From Streptomyces coacervatus (lineage in GTDB: Bacteria; Actinomycetota; Actinomycetes; Streptomycetales; Streptomycetaceae), in contig NZ_JARHTP010000010.1 in the NCBI RefSeq assembly GCF_029223485.1, positions 331,590-395,589 of the forward strand: DNA of 64,000 nucleotides, written 5' to 3'. Shown here piece by piece: positions 34,747-42,921 of the stretch. The translations under genes and the position numbers were made by a program. Numbering within the stretch: position 1 is the stretch's first letter; every line of letters starts with the position of its first letter. The notes under the pieces were generated by a model. The model searched no databases. It was not told the origin of the DNA and saw only the letters and a list, made by a program, of their open reading frames with translations.

Positions 34747-36879
34747 GTGCCTGGGAAGACGGTCGGGGGCGGCCTCGGCAACCTGCCTCCGGAGAACCGC
34801 AGCTTCATCGGCCGGGAGATCGAACTCGCCCGGCTGGTACGGGAGTTGGGCGATCCGGCGGGAAGCCGGACACTGACCCTCGTGGGGGTCGGCGGGGTCG
34901 GCAAGACCCGCCTCGCCCTGCATGCCGCCGCCCGGGCCCGGGCGGCGTACCCGGACGGCGTCTGGCTGGTGGAGCTCTCCGCACTGCACACCGCCGGCCT
35001 GGTGCCCCTCGCCGTCATGGAGGCGCTCCGGCTCGCCGACCAGACGACGGACTCGGCGACCGCGGCGGTCGCCGCCTGGGCCCGGGACAAGCGGCTGCTG
35101 CTGATCCTCGACTCCTGCGAATTCCTGCCAGACGACTGCGCGGCCCTCGCCGCGGACCTGACGGCCGCCGCGCCCGGGCTGCGGGTCCTCACCACCAGCC
35201 GGGCCCGGCCGGCGCTGCCCGGGGAGCGGCTCCTGACGGTGGATCCGCTGCCGGTGAGCGACCCGGAGGACGAGAAACAGGCCGACGCCGACACCCTGTT
35301 CGCCGAGCGGGCCAGGTCCGTCGTGCCCGGCTTCGAGCTGGGCCCGGCCACCCGGCGGCAGGTCGCCGCCGTCTGCCGGGGCCTCGACGGCATACCGCTC
35401 GCCATCGAACTCGCCGCCGCCCGTCTGTCCGAGCTCACCCTCGACGAACTGCACACCCGACTGGGCGCACGAGCGTCCGGCACCGACCGGAACCCGGCCC
35501 CCGGCAGCCGCACCGCCCGCCTCGACCTGCTGACCTCCGACACGGACGAGGGCCAGCCGCGCCACCGTGCCCTGCGCACCACCATCGGCTGGAGCCACGA
35601 GCTGTGCGCCCCGCTGGAACGCCTGCTCTGGGCCAGGCTGTCGGTCTTCGCGGGCGGCTTCCGCCGGGACGCCGCCACCTGGGTCTGCTCGGGCGGCCCG
35701 CTGCCCGCCGACCGGGTGGCCGGGCTGCTCGACCGGCTTGCGGCCCGGTCGATCGTGCGGCACGACGGCACCGCGCGGGCCCGCTACCGGATGCTCGACA
35801 CCGTCCGCGAGTACGGCGCCGACTGGCTGCGCGAACTGGGGGAGGAGCAGGCGGTACGGGACCGGCACCGCGACCACTACCGCCGGCAGGCCCGGCAGGC
35901 ATGGGCCGAGTGGAACACCGGGCGGCAGGCCGGCTGGTCCGCGTGGGTCCTCACCGAGCACGCCAACCTGCGCGCCGCCATGGACTACGCCCTCGACGGC
36001 CCGGACCGCGGCCCTGCCCTGGAGATGGCGGGCGACATCGGCTTCCTGTGGCGGCACTGCGACCATCTGCGGGACGCACAGCACTGCCTCGACCGGCTGC
36101 TCGCCGAGGAGCAGCCGCCCGGCGAGGCCCGCACCCGCGCGCTGTGGGTGCGGGGCGCGGTGGCGATCATGCAGGGAGACCTGCGGACGGCGGCCGACCA
36201 CGCGGTCCTGTGCGCCGACTCGGCACGGGAGGACGAGGACCCCGTGGCGCAGGCCGCCGCGGAGTACCTCCGGGGCACGCAGCTTCTGCTCAGCGGACAC
36301 CTCGCCGAGGCGGTCGACGTGCTCGCCGCCCCACCCCGGCTCCCCGTCCGGGACGACGGCTTCGGGGCCGTCCAGTTCCAGACGACGCTCACGCTGGCCA
36401 TGGCACACCAGTTGCGGGGCGAGAACGACACCGCGCGCGCCCTCGCCGTCGAGGTGCGCACGGACTGCGCCGAGCGCGACGAGCACTGGTCGGGCTCGGT
36501 GGCCGAGTACCTCATCGCCCAGGACGACCTGGCCCGGGGCGATGCGCGCGCGGCCGCCCGGAACGCCCGTACGGCGATCGCCAAACAGGCACCGATGCGC
36601 AACATCGTCGCAGCCGCCGCGACCCTCGACCTGCTGGCCGCCGCACTCGCCGCGGCCGGAGAGCCCCGCCGCGCGGCCCGCCTCCTCGGGATCGGCAGCC
36701 GCATCTGGGAGCTGACCGGCGGCGACCGCCTCAACTCCCCCGACCTCATCGCCGCCCGCCGGACGAACGAACTCCACATCCGCAACGGGATCGGCGACGA
36801 GGTATACGCGCGGGCGTACGCCGAGGGGCGCGCGATGTCGTACGAGGAGGGCCTGGCGTACGCGGCGAGTGACGGTTGA
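34747..36879 (+). CDS. NB-ARC/STAND-type ATP-binding regulator without a visible DNA-binding domain
   Basis: A 710-residue STAND protein. It has Walker A GVGGVGKTRLAL near residue 45, Walker B LLLILDSCEF, the sensor TTSRARP, and GLPLAIELAAARL-like GIPLAIELAAARL. A winged-helix-like segment TTIGWSHELC...LSVFAGGF follows, then TPR-like helices (LRAAMDYALDG ... AARLLGIGSRIWELTG). Many relatives end in a LuxR HTH; this one ends ...YEEGLAYAASDG without it. GTG 34747 has no clear ribosome site, which suggests leaderless translation. Confidence 0.8.
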   Translation: MPGKTVGGGLGNLPPENRSFIGREIELARLVRELGDPAGSRTLTLVGVGGVGKTRLALHAAARARAAYPDGVWLVELSALHTAGLVPLAVMEALRLADQTTDSATAAVAAWARDKRLLLILDSCEFLPDDCAALAADLTAAAPGLRVLTTSRARPALPGERLLTVDPLPVSDPEDEKQADADTLFAERARSVVPGFELGPATRRQVAAVCRGLDGIPLAIELAAARLSELTLDELHTRLGARASGTDRNPAPGSRTARLDLLTSDTDEGQPRHRALRTTIGWSHELCAPLERLLWARLSVFAGGFRRDAATWVCSGGPLPADRVAGLLDRLAARSIVRHDGTARARYRMLDTVREYGADWLRELGEEQAVRDRHRDHYRRQARQAWAEWNTGRQAGWSAWVLTEHANLRAAMDYALDGPDRGPALEMAGDIGFLWRHCDHLRDAQHCLDRLLAEEQPPGEARTRALWVRGAVAIMQGDLRTAADHAVLCADSAREDEDPVAQAAAEYLRGTQLLLSGHLAEAVDVLAAPPRLPVRDDGFGAVQFQTTLTLAMAHQLRGENDTARALAVEVRTDCAERDEHWSGSVAEYLIAQDDLARGDARAAARNARTAIAKQAPMRNIVAAAATLDLLAAALAAAGEPRRAARLLGIGSRIWELTGGDRLNSPDLIAARRTNELHIRNGIGDEVYARAYAEGRAMSYEEGLAYAASDG

Positions 36880-36942
36880 TCGCGAACCAGGCCCGCCGTA
36901 TCGCGATCCAGGCCTGCCGTATCGCGATCCAGGCCTGCCGTA
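36880..36942. repeat. three 21-bp tandem repeats at a convergent junction
   Basis: Units at 36880, 36901 and 36922 read tcgcgatccaggcctgccgta, with 2 changes in the first. They start at the stop codon of the STAND regulator and reach the end of the RidA-like gene. Confidence 0.9.
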
Positions 36943-36954
36943 TCGCAATGCCCG

Positions 36955-37266
36955 TCATGTCACGACGGCCATCGCGTCCACCTCGACCAGCACCCCTTCC
37001 CTGACCAACTGCGCCACCACCGTCGTACGAGCGGGCAGCGGTGCGCAGTCCGCGAAGAACTCCCGGTAGACGCGGTTGAATTCGGCGAAGTGGCCGCGGT
37101 CGGCCAGATAGCAGGTGCAGCGCGTGATCGACCGCCGGTCGCCGCCCGCCGGATCCAGCGGCCCCTGCCCGCAGGTGAACAACAACGGCCCGCTGCGCAC
37201 GCCCTGGGAGAGCGGCGGCGCGCTGCCGTCGGGGCAGGGGATGAAGGGCGCGCGGTCGGTACGCAT
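36955..37266 (-). pseudogene. RidA-family remnant with an internal deletion
   Basis: 103 codons. The first half LSQGVRSGPLLFTCGQGPLDPAGG and the last half RCTCYLADRGHFAEFNRVYREFFAD...PARTTVVAQL..GVLVEVDAMAVV match RidA (enamine/imine deaminase). The roughly 30 residues normally between them (the TRQALDNLEAVLEAAG region) are missing. The reading frame is kept, but the trimer core would be incomplete, so this is probably a decayed gene. The start at 37266 has no convincing ribosome site. Confidence 0.6.
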
Positions 37267-37327
37267 GGCTTCGAGGCGCCGCGGCCGACGCGCGGGGTAA
37301 GTCCGCTGCGGTACGACAGCGCCCTGA

Positions 37328-37359
37328 AGGGGCGAGGGGAACTGCGCGACCAGCCACGA
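37328..37359. repeat. short dispersed Streptomyces-type repeat, copy A
   Basis: A 32-bp sequence containing ggggaactgcgcgac, two mismatches from copy B at 48852-48883. It lies in the 176-bp gap between the RidA remnant and the MBL gene, which holds no gene. Confidence 0.75.
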
Positions 37360-37442
37360 TGGCGCTGCAGACGGCCGACGGCACATCGCGGCCCCGTGGC
37401 GGAGCCGCAAATCGGCACAGCCAGTGGAGCGCTTAGCGCATG

Positions 37443-38483
37443 TCAAACGGCCACGTACGTCACCGGATCGCCCCCCGCCACCGCCTCCGCCCGCCCCAGC
37501 TTCACCAGCCGCCGCAGATGCGCCTCGGCCTCCGAGACCGCGATGTTCCTTGATCCGTAAGGGATTTGGGCCCAGGGGCGGTTCCACTCCATGCGCTCGG
37601 CGACCTGCCACGGCGTGAGCGGCTCGACCAGCAGCGACTGGAGCCCGGTGAGCCGCTGCTCGTGGTGGTCGAGCAACTCGCGTACGCGGGTGGATGCGTC
37701 GGCGAACACGTACTGGTGGGCGGGGAGCACCTCGGCCGGGGCGAGACGGCCCACCCGCTCCAGGGAGTCGAGGTAGTCACCGAGGGGGTCCGTGACCGTG
37801 GCGTCGTCGGGATCCTCGTAGAGACCGATGTGCGGGGTGATCTCGGGGAGCAGGTGATCGCCGGAGAACAGCCGCCCGTGGCCGGGGAGTTGGGCCGGGT
37901 GCTCCTCCTCCAGGTGGAGGCAGACGTGGCCGGGGGTGTGCCCCGGCGTCCAGATCGCCCGCAGTCGCCGCCCCGGGAGGTCGAGGAGCTCGCCGGGGAC
38001 GATCTCCCGGTCGGGCAGGGCGGGGGAGAAGCCCGGCAGGGTGGTGCGGGGGGCGGCGTCCCGGAGCGGCGCCACATGCTCCTCGGGCGCGCCGGCGGCG
38101 ACGAGCTTGGCGGTCATGTACGAGAACCAGCGCCCGGGCCGGGTCTCCCGGGTGCGCCGCACGATCGCGGTGTCCGCGGCATGCATGGCGATCCAGGCCC
38201 CGGACGCCTCGCGCACCTTGCCGGACAGGCCGTGGTGGTCGGGGTGGTGATGGGTGATCACCACACCATGGATCTCCCCGATCGAGGTGCCGCAGGCCGG
38301 CAGGCTCTCGGCGAGCGTGTCCCAGGAGCCGGGATCGTCCCACCCGGTGTCGACCAGCACCGGCCCACGGTCGGTGTCGACGACGTACACGAGCGTGTAT
38401 CCGAGGGGATTGTCCGGAATGGGGACTCGGACGGACCGTACGCCGCCGCCGTGGTCGCTGACCTGTGTCCTGGACTCCGTCAT
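37443..38483 (-). CDS. MBL-fold metallo-hydrolase
   Basis: A 346-residue metallo-beta-lactamase-fold enzyme with the zinc motif ITHHHPDHHGLSG, later TPGHTPGHVCLH and FSGDHLLPEITPH. Its C-terminal winged-helix-like part (PLTPWQVAERM... AEAHLRRLVKLGRAEAV) is typical of LACTB2-like hydrolases of acyl-CoA or lactones. The ATG at 38483 follows GGGGAG. A KstR-like box lies 36 bp upstream in the gap shared with the aldehyde dehydrogenase, so it may belong to the steroid regulon; its substrate is unknown. Confidence 0.85.
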   Translation of the reverse strand: MTESRTQVSDHGGGVRSVRVPIPDNPLGYTLVYVVDTDRGPVLVDTGWDDPGSWDTLAESLPACGTSIGEIHGVVITHHHPDHHGLSGKVREASGAWIAMHAADTAIVRRTRETRPGRWFSYMTAKLVAAGAPEEHVAPLRDAAPRTTLPGFSPALPDREIVPGELLDLPGRRLRAIWTPGHTPGHVCLHLEEEHPAQLPGHGRLFSGDHLLPEITPHIGLYEDPDDATVTDPLGDYLDSLERVGRLAPAEVLPAHQYVFADASTRVRELLDHHEQRLTGLQSLLVEPLTPWQVAERMEWNRPWAQIPYGSRNIAVSEAEAHLRRLVKLGRAEAVAGGDPVTYVAV

Positions 38484-38518
38484 GGACTCCCCTGTCGCCG
38501 CGTTCCGGCCACTATAAC

Positions 38519-38532
38519 TAGAACGGGTTTCG
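38519..38532. promoter_or_regulatory. KstR-like operator (13/14) on the MBL side
   Basis: tagaacgggtttcg fits TnnAACnnGTTnnA except at the last base. It is 36 bp upstream of the MBL hydrolase start. Confidence 0.55.
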
Positions 38533-38587
38533 ATGGGAGCCCAAGTCACCCTTCCGGGCTGCTGTGAGGTCTGTGGACTCCTCCCAG

Positions 38588-38601
38588 TGGAACTGGTATC
38601 A
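38588..38601. promoter_or_regulatory. KstR-like operator (13/14) on the aldehyde dehydrogenase side
   Basis: tggaactggtatca fits the motif with GTA for GTT. It overlaps a perfect inverted repeat ggaactg-gtat-cagttcc (38589-38606), 52 bp upstream of the aldehyde dehydrogenase start. Confidence 0.65.
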
Positions 38602-38652
38602 GTTCCGTATCTGATGAACCGTCAGAGTCAGCTCCCGGGAAGGCAGTCGGCC

Positions 38653-40110
38653 ATGACCGAGCTCGTGGAACACGGACAGCTGTTCATCGGCGGGGAGTTG
38701 ACCGACCCCCTGGGCAAGGACGTCATCGAGGTGATCTCGCCGCACACGGAGGAGGTCATCGGGCGGGTGCCGCACGCCGCGCGGGAGGACGTCGACCGGG
38801 CGGTGGCGGTCGCCCGTCGCGCCTTCGACGAGGGGCCCTGGCCGCGGATGTCGCTGGACGAGCGGATCGAGGTCGTCACCCGGATCAAGGACGCGATCGC
38901 CGTACGGCACGAGGAGATCGCCCGCGTGATCTCCTCCGAGAATGGTTCGCCGTACTCCTGGAGCGTCCTCGCGCAGGCCCTCGGCGCGATGATGGTGTGG
39001 GACGCGGCGATCACGGTCGCCCGGAACTTCACATACGAGGAGACACGCGACGGCGTGCTCGGGAAGATCCTGGTGCGGCGGGAGCCGGTCGGGGTCGTGG
39101 CGGCCGTAGTCCCTTGGAACGTCCCGCAGTTCGTCGCCGCCGCCAAGCTCGCGCCCGCGCTGCTCACCGGCTGCACGGTGGTGCTCAAGCCGTCGCCCGA
39201 GTCGCCGCTGGACGCGTACATCCTCGGCGAGATCACGCGTGAGGCCGGCCTGCCGGAGGGCGCGCTGTCGATCCTCCCCGCGGACCGCGAGGTCAGCGAG
39301 TACCTGGTCGGGCACCCGGGGATCGACAAGGTCGCCTTCACCGGATCGGTGGCGGCAGGCAGGCGCGTGATGGAGGTGGCGTCCCGCAATCTCACCCGCG
39401 TGACACTGGAGTTGGGCGGCAAGTCGGCGGCGGTCGTCCTGCCGGACGCGGACGTGGCGACCACGGTCGCGGGTGTGGTCCCGGCGGCCTGGATGAACAA
39501 CGGCCAGGCGTGCGTGGCCCAGACCCGCATCCTCCTGCCTCGCTCGCGTTACGACGAGTTCGCGGAGGCCTTCGCGGCGGCGGCGGGCGCGCTGGTGGTC
39601 GGCGACCCGCTGGACCCGGCGACCCAGGTCGGCCCGCTGGTCGCACAGCGCCAGCAGCGCCGCAACCTCGACTACATCCGCATCGGCCAGGAGGAGGGCG
39701 CCAAGATTCTCACCGGCGGCGGCCGCCCACCGGGCCTCAGCCGCGGCTGGTACGTCGAGCCGACGCTCTTCGGCGACGTCGACAACTCGATGCGGATAGC
39801 CAGGGAGGAGATCTTCGGCCCGGTGATCTGTCTGCTGCCCTACGGCGACGAGTCCGAGGCCCTGAAGATCGCGAACGACTCGGAGTACGGGCTGAGCGGC
39901 AGCGTCTGGACGGCGGACGTGGCACACGGCATCGAGGTGGCACGGCAGGTCCGTACGGGCACGTACAACGTCAACACCTTCAGCCTGGACATGCTGGGCC
40001 CGTTCGGCGGCTACAAGAACTCGGGCCTGGGGCGGGAGTTCGGCCCCGAGGGGTATGGGGAGTACTTGGAGCACAAGATGATCCATCTGCCCGCCGGCTG
40101 GGAGGGCTGA
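38653..40110 (+). CDS. aldehyde dehydrogenase
   Basis: A 485-residue NAD(P)-dependent aldehyde dehydrogenase. It has cofactor motif VVPWNVPQF, the FTGSVAAGRRV turn, general base E253 in TLELGGKSA and catalytic C287 in NNGQACVAQT. ATG 38653 is preferred to upstream starts because homologues begin near this point and the operator would otherwise be inside the gene. The ferredoxin gene follows after 6 bp. A role in oxidising a steroid or fatty side-chain aldehyde is inferred from the KstR-like box and neighbours. Confidence 0.9.
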   Translation: MTELVEHGQLFIGGELTDPLGKDVIEVISPHTEEVIGRVPHAAREDVDRAVAVARRAFDEGPWPRMSLDERIEVVTRIKDAIAVRHEEIARVISSENGSPYSWSVLAQALGAMMVWDAAITVARNFTYEETRDGVLGKILVRREPVGVVAAVVPWNVPQFVAAAKLAPALLTGCTVVLKPSPESPLDAYILGEITREAGLPEGALSILPADREVSEYLVGHPGIDKVAFTGSVAAGRRVMEVASRNLTRVTLELGGKSAAVVLPDADVATTVAGVVPAAWMNNGQACVAQTRILLPRSRYDEFAEAFAAAAGALVVGDPLDPATQVGPLVAQRQQRRNLDYIRIGQEEGAKILTGGGRPPGLSRGWYVEPTLFGDVDNSMRIAREEIFGPVICLLPYGDESEALKIANDSEYGLSGSVWTADVAHGIEVARQVRTGTYNVNTFSLDMLGPFGGYKNSGLGREFGPEGYGEYLEHKMIHLPAGWEG

Positions 40111-40116
40111 GAGACC

Positions 40117-40350
40117 ATGGGCGACCGCTGGCACGTCGAGGTCGACCGCTCCGTCTGCATCGGCTCCGCCCAGTGCGTCCACCGCGCGAACGGCGCCTTC
40201 CGCCTCGACTCCGCCATGCAGTCCCACCCCGTCGAGCCGGACACCGACGCCAACGAACGCATCCTGGAGGCGGCGGAGAACTGCCCCGTGGAGGCGATCG
40301 TGATCACCCTGCTGGGGAGCGGGGAGCCGGTGTTCCCTCCGGAGGAGTAA
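40117..40350 (+). CDS. 3Fe-4S ferredoxin
   Basis: A 77-residue ferredoxin with cluster cysteines C14, C20 and C56 (CIGSAQC ... ENCPVEAI). This is the three-cysteine [3Fe-4S] pattern of P450-partner ferredoxins. It begins 6 bp after the aldehyde dehydrogenase and is surely co-transcribed. A likely electron donor to the CYP125-like P450 18 kb away, since that gene has no ferredoxin beside it. Confidence 0.9.
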   Translation: MGDRWHVEVDRSVCIGSAQCVHRANGAFRLDSAMQSHPVEPDTDANERILEAAENCPVEAIVITLLGSGEPVFPPEE

Positions 40351-40371
40351 AGCCAGTACCTGCCCGAAAAA

Positions 40372-40395
40372 ATCTCCCTTTCGGCGGGTTCATCT
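40372..40395. terminator. possible terminator after the ferredoxin gene
   Basis: ccgaaa and tttcgg arms (cccgaaaaaatctccc, then tttcggcggg) about 25 bp after the ferredoxin stop could end the aldehyde dehydrogenase-ferredoxin transcript. The stem is short. Confidence 0.4.
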
Positions 40396-40484
40396 TCCCT
40401 TGGGCGTTCTATTCTGGTATTGGCCTACGGGACGAGTGAGGGAGTCCGAACCGGAGTAGCCGACTCTGGCGTGAAGCAGTCAGT

Positions 40485-40605
40485 CCGCTGGTGCCGACGT
40501 CGACGGTCCGGGCTGAGAGGCCGGAAGGCCGTGGATCGAAAGATCCGCGACCGGAAGGCGACCTCCACTACCTGATCCGGGTAATACCGGCGCAGGGAAC
40601 CCGTC
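40485..40605 (+). ncRNA. TPP (THI-box) riboswitch with no thiamine gene behind it
   Basis: The conserved blocks ggtgcc (40490), ggctgagag (40511) and acctgatccgggtaataccg then gcgcaggga (from 40570) form a normal TPP aptamer on the plus strand. Downstream there is no open gene in this direction: 54 bp later the opposing KstR-like gene ends, and the gap contains three 17-18 bp tandem repeats. The riboswitch would therefore control only antisense RNA into the repressor gene, or is a relic. Confidence 0.88.
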
Positions 40606-40610
40606 TCGTA

Positions 40611-40662
40611 GGTCCTTTGCGTGTCCAGGTCCCTTTGCGTGTCCAGGTCCTTTGTGTGCCTA
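40611..40662. repeat. three 17-18 bp tandem repeats after the TPP riboswitch
   Basis: Units ggtcctttgcgtgtcca, ggtccctttgcgtgtcca and ggtcctttgtgtgccta start at 40611, 40628 and 40646. The last overlaps the stop codon of the KstR-like gene. Confidence 0.88.
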
Positions 40663-41301
40663 GGCTCGCGCTTCCGGATCCGTGAGGTCGATCAGCCGGC
40701 ACACCGTCTCGATGTCGATCTTCACCTGGGCGATCGACGCCCGGCCCGACAGCCAGGTGATCAGCGCCGAGTGCCAGGTGTGCTCGATGACCCGGACCGC
40801 GGACAGCTGCTCGGGAGTCGGGTTCTCCAGGCCCATCGCGTCCAGGATGATCACGGTGGTCTGGCGCGAGACCTGGTCGACCTCGGGCGAGACGCTGCGG
40901 TCGGCGAAGGTGAGGGCGCGGACCATCGCGTCGGCGAGGTGCGGCTCGCGCTGCAGTGCGCGGAAGGCCCGCATCAGGGTCTCGGCGACGCGCTCGGCGG
41001 CCGTGGCACCCTGCGGCGGCTTCTTCCGGAGGGTGCCGTGCATGTGCTCCAGCTGGTCCTGCATCGTGGCCACCAGCAGATGGATCTTGGACGGGAAGTA
41101 GCGGTAGAGGGTGCCGAGGGCCACCTGCGAGGACTCCGCGACCTCACGCATCTGCACCGCGTCGAAACCGCCCCGGCTGGCCAGCTGCGCGCTCGCGTGC
41201 AGGATGCGCCGACGACGCGCTTCCTGCCGCTCGGTCAGCGGCGCAGAGGCAGGCTGCGAGGTACTGGCTTCCACCTTGGCCACCTTGGCTTCCGCAGGCA
41301 T
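40660..41301 (-). CDS. TetR-family repressor, KstR-like
   Basis: A 213-residue TetR protein. Its HTH is RILHASAQLASRGGFDAVQMREVAESSQVALGTLYRYFPSK (about residues 32-72). The VQMREVAE...VGTLYRYFPSK-type recognition region and the ALTFADRSVSPEVDQV block follow mycobacterial KstR, which represses cholesterol catabolism and is released by 3-oxo-steroid CoA esters. ATG 41301 is used; the frame could extend to 41421. A perfect KstR-type box at 41477 lies in its upstream region. Seven matching boxes in the window support its identity. Confidence 0.85.
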   Translation of the reverse strand: MPAEAKVAKVEASTSQPASAPLTERQEARRRRILHASAQLASRGGFDAVQMREVAESSQVALGTLYRYFPSKIHLLVATMQDQLEHMHGTLRKKPPQGATAAERVAETLMRAFRALQREPHLADAMVRALTFADRSVSPEVDQVSRQTTVIILDAMGLENPTPEQLSAVRVIEHTWHSALITWLSGRASIAQVKIDIETVCRLIDLTDPEARA

Positions 41302-41306
41302 GGGTC

Positions 41307-41349
41307 CCGTTCCGTGGTCCGTGTTCCGTGTTCCGTGACAGTCCGTGAG
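41307..41349. repeat. heptameric ttccgtg repeats before the repressor start
   Basis: Five head-to-tail or near copies (ttccgtg, gtccgtg, ttccgtg, ttccgtg, then agtccgtg) lie just upstream of the KstR-like start codon, in its leader. Confidence 0.6.
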
Positions 41350-41476
41350 GGCCAGGGCGGGCCCTGGTGATCGGACCGAGCATGGCAGGGTGGTCGTCGT
41401 GGCGCGAATCACCTGATCCACTGCTCACCGTGCCCCTACCTGCCGGTAGATTCAGAGCCTCCTGGACGATCAAGTC

Positions 41477-41490
41477 TGAAACTTGTTCTA
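41477..41490. promoter_or_regulatory. KstR-type operator (14/14) between the repressor and the glycosyltransferase operon
   Basis: tgaaacttgttcta matches TnnAACnnGTTnnA at every fixed base. It is 176 bp upstream of the repressor ATG and 54 bp upstream of the glycosyltransferase GTG, so it could serve autoregulation, the operon, or both. Confidence 0.78.
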
Positions 41491-41544
41491 GATTAGCGTC
41501 CCGGCGTAATCTCGCGGGACAGTGCACGCAGAAGGGGGCCCAGA

Positions 41545-42921
41545 GTGACCGCTGAGGCCAGTCAGGCGGGTCCCCAGGAGGACCTCGCCGCCGACGGCGA
41601 GCGACCGCTCCACATCGCGCTCCTCACCTATAAAGGGAACCCGTTCTGCGGCGGCCAGGGCGTCTACGTCCGCCACCTCTCGCGCGAGCTGGCCCGCCTC
41701 GGCCACCGCGTCGAGGTCATCGGCTCCCAGCCGTACCCCGTCCTCGACGAGGGCGCGGACTACGCGGGCCGCCTGACCCTGACCGAACTGCCGAGCCTCG
41801 ACCTCTACCGCTCGCCGGACCCCTTCCGCACCCCGAAGCGCGACGAGTACCGCGACTGGATCGACGCGCTGGAAGTCGCGACCATGTGGACCGGCGGCTT
41901 CCCGGAGCCGCTGACGTTCTCGCTGCGCGCCCGCCGTCATCTCCGCGCCCGGCGCGGCGAGTTCGACGTAGTGCACGACAACCAGACCCTGGGATATGGG
42001 TTGTTGGGGGATGTGGGCGCCCCTCTGGTCACCACGATCCACCACCCCATCACCGTGGACCGGCAGCTGGAGCTGGACGCCGCCGAGAACTGGAAGCAGC
42101 GGTGGGGCAAACGGCGCTGGTACGCCTTCACCCGCATGCAGAAGCGCGTCGCGCGCCGCCTGCCCTCGGTGCTCACCGTCTCCGGCACCTCCCGCCAGGA
42201 GATCGTCGACCACCTCGGCGTACGGGACGACCGTATCCACGTGGTCCACATCGGCGCCGACACGAACCTGTTCTCGCCCGACCCGTCGGTGCCCGTGGTC
42301 CCGGGCCGGATCGTGACGACGTCCAGCGCGGACGTCCCGCTCAAGGGCCTGGTGTTCCTGGTGGAGGCGCTGGCGAAGGTGCGCACCGAGCACCCGGACG
42401 CCCATCTCGTCGTGGTCGGCAAGCGGCCCACGGAGGGCCCGGTGGCGGGGGCCGTCGAGCGCTACGGCCTGGAAGGCGCCGTCGAGTTCGTGAAGGGCAT
42501 CTCGGACGCCGAACTGGTCGACCTGGTCCGCTCGGCGGAGGTCGCCTGCGTCCCGTCCCTGTACGAGGGCTTCTCCCTCCCGGCGGCCGAGGCGATGGCG
42601 ACGGGCACGCCGCTGGTCGCCACGACCGGCGGCGCGATCCCCGAGGTCGCCGGCCGGGACGGGGAAACGTGTCTTGCGGTGCCGCCGGGCGACCCGGGGG
42701 CGCTCGCGGCCGGTCTGAGCCGCCTGCTGGGCGACCCGGAGCTGAGGGTGCGGCTCGGCCGCGCGGGACGCGAGCGGGTGCTGCGGCACTTCACCTGGGC
42801 CCGGGCCGCCGAGGGAACCGTGGCCCGGTACCGCGAGGCCATCGGCCGTCCTGCGGGTGCCGCAACCGAAGCTTCGACAAGTGTTACCGGCGTCTATTCC
42901 GAAAGCAGGGCCACGTGCTGA
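41545..42921 (+). CDS. glycosyltransferase family 4
   Basis: A 458-residue GT-B enzyme. The N-terminal acceptor domain carries TYKGNPFCGGQGVYVRHLSREL, a glycine-rich loop of GT4. The C-terminal donor domain has SADVPLKGLVFLVEAL, VVVGKRP and SLYEGFSLPAAEAMATGTPLVAT, the EX7E-type sugar-nucleotide site. It is the first gene of an operon with a methyltransferase (7-bp overlap) and a prenyltransferase-like protein (4-bp overlap). The acceptor is unknown. Confidence 0.88.
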   Translation: MTAEASQAGPQEDLAADGERPLHIALLTYKGNPFCGGQGVYVRHLSRELARLGHRVEVIGSQPYPVLDEGADYAGRLTLTELPSLDLYRSPDPFRTPKRDEYRDWIDALEVATMWTGGFPEPLTFSLRARRHLRARRGEFDVVHDNQTLGYGLLGDVGAPLVTTIHHPITVDRQLELDAAENWKQRWGKRRWYAFTRMQKRVARRLPSVLTVSGTSRQEIVDHLGVRDDRIHVVHIGADTNLFSPDPSVPVVPGRIVTTSSADVPLKGLVFLVEALAKVRTEHPDAHLVVVGKRPTEGPVAGAVERYGLEGAVEFVKGISDAELVDLVRSAEVACVPSLYEGFSLPAAEAMATGTPLVATTGGAIPEVAGRDGETCLAVPPGDPGALAAGLSRLLGDPELRVRLGRAGRERVLRHFTWARAAEGTVARYREAIGRPAGAATEASTSVTGVYSESRATC

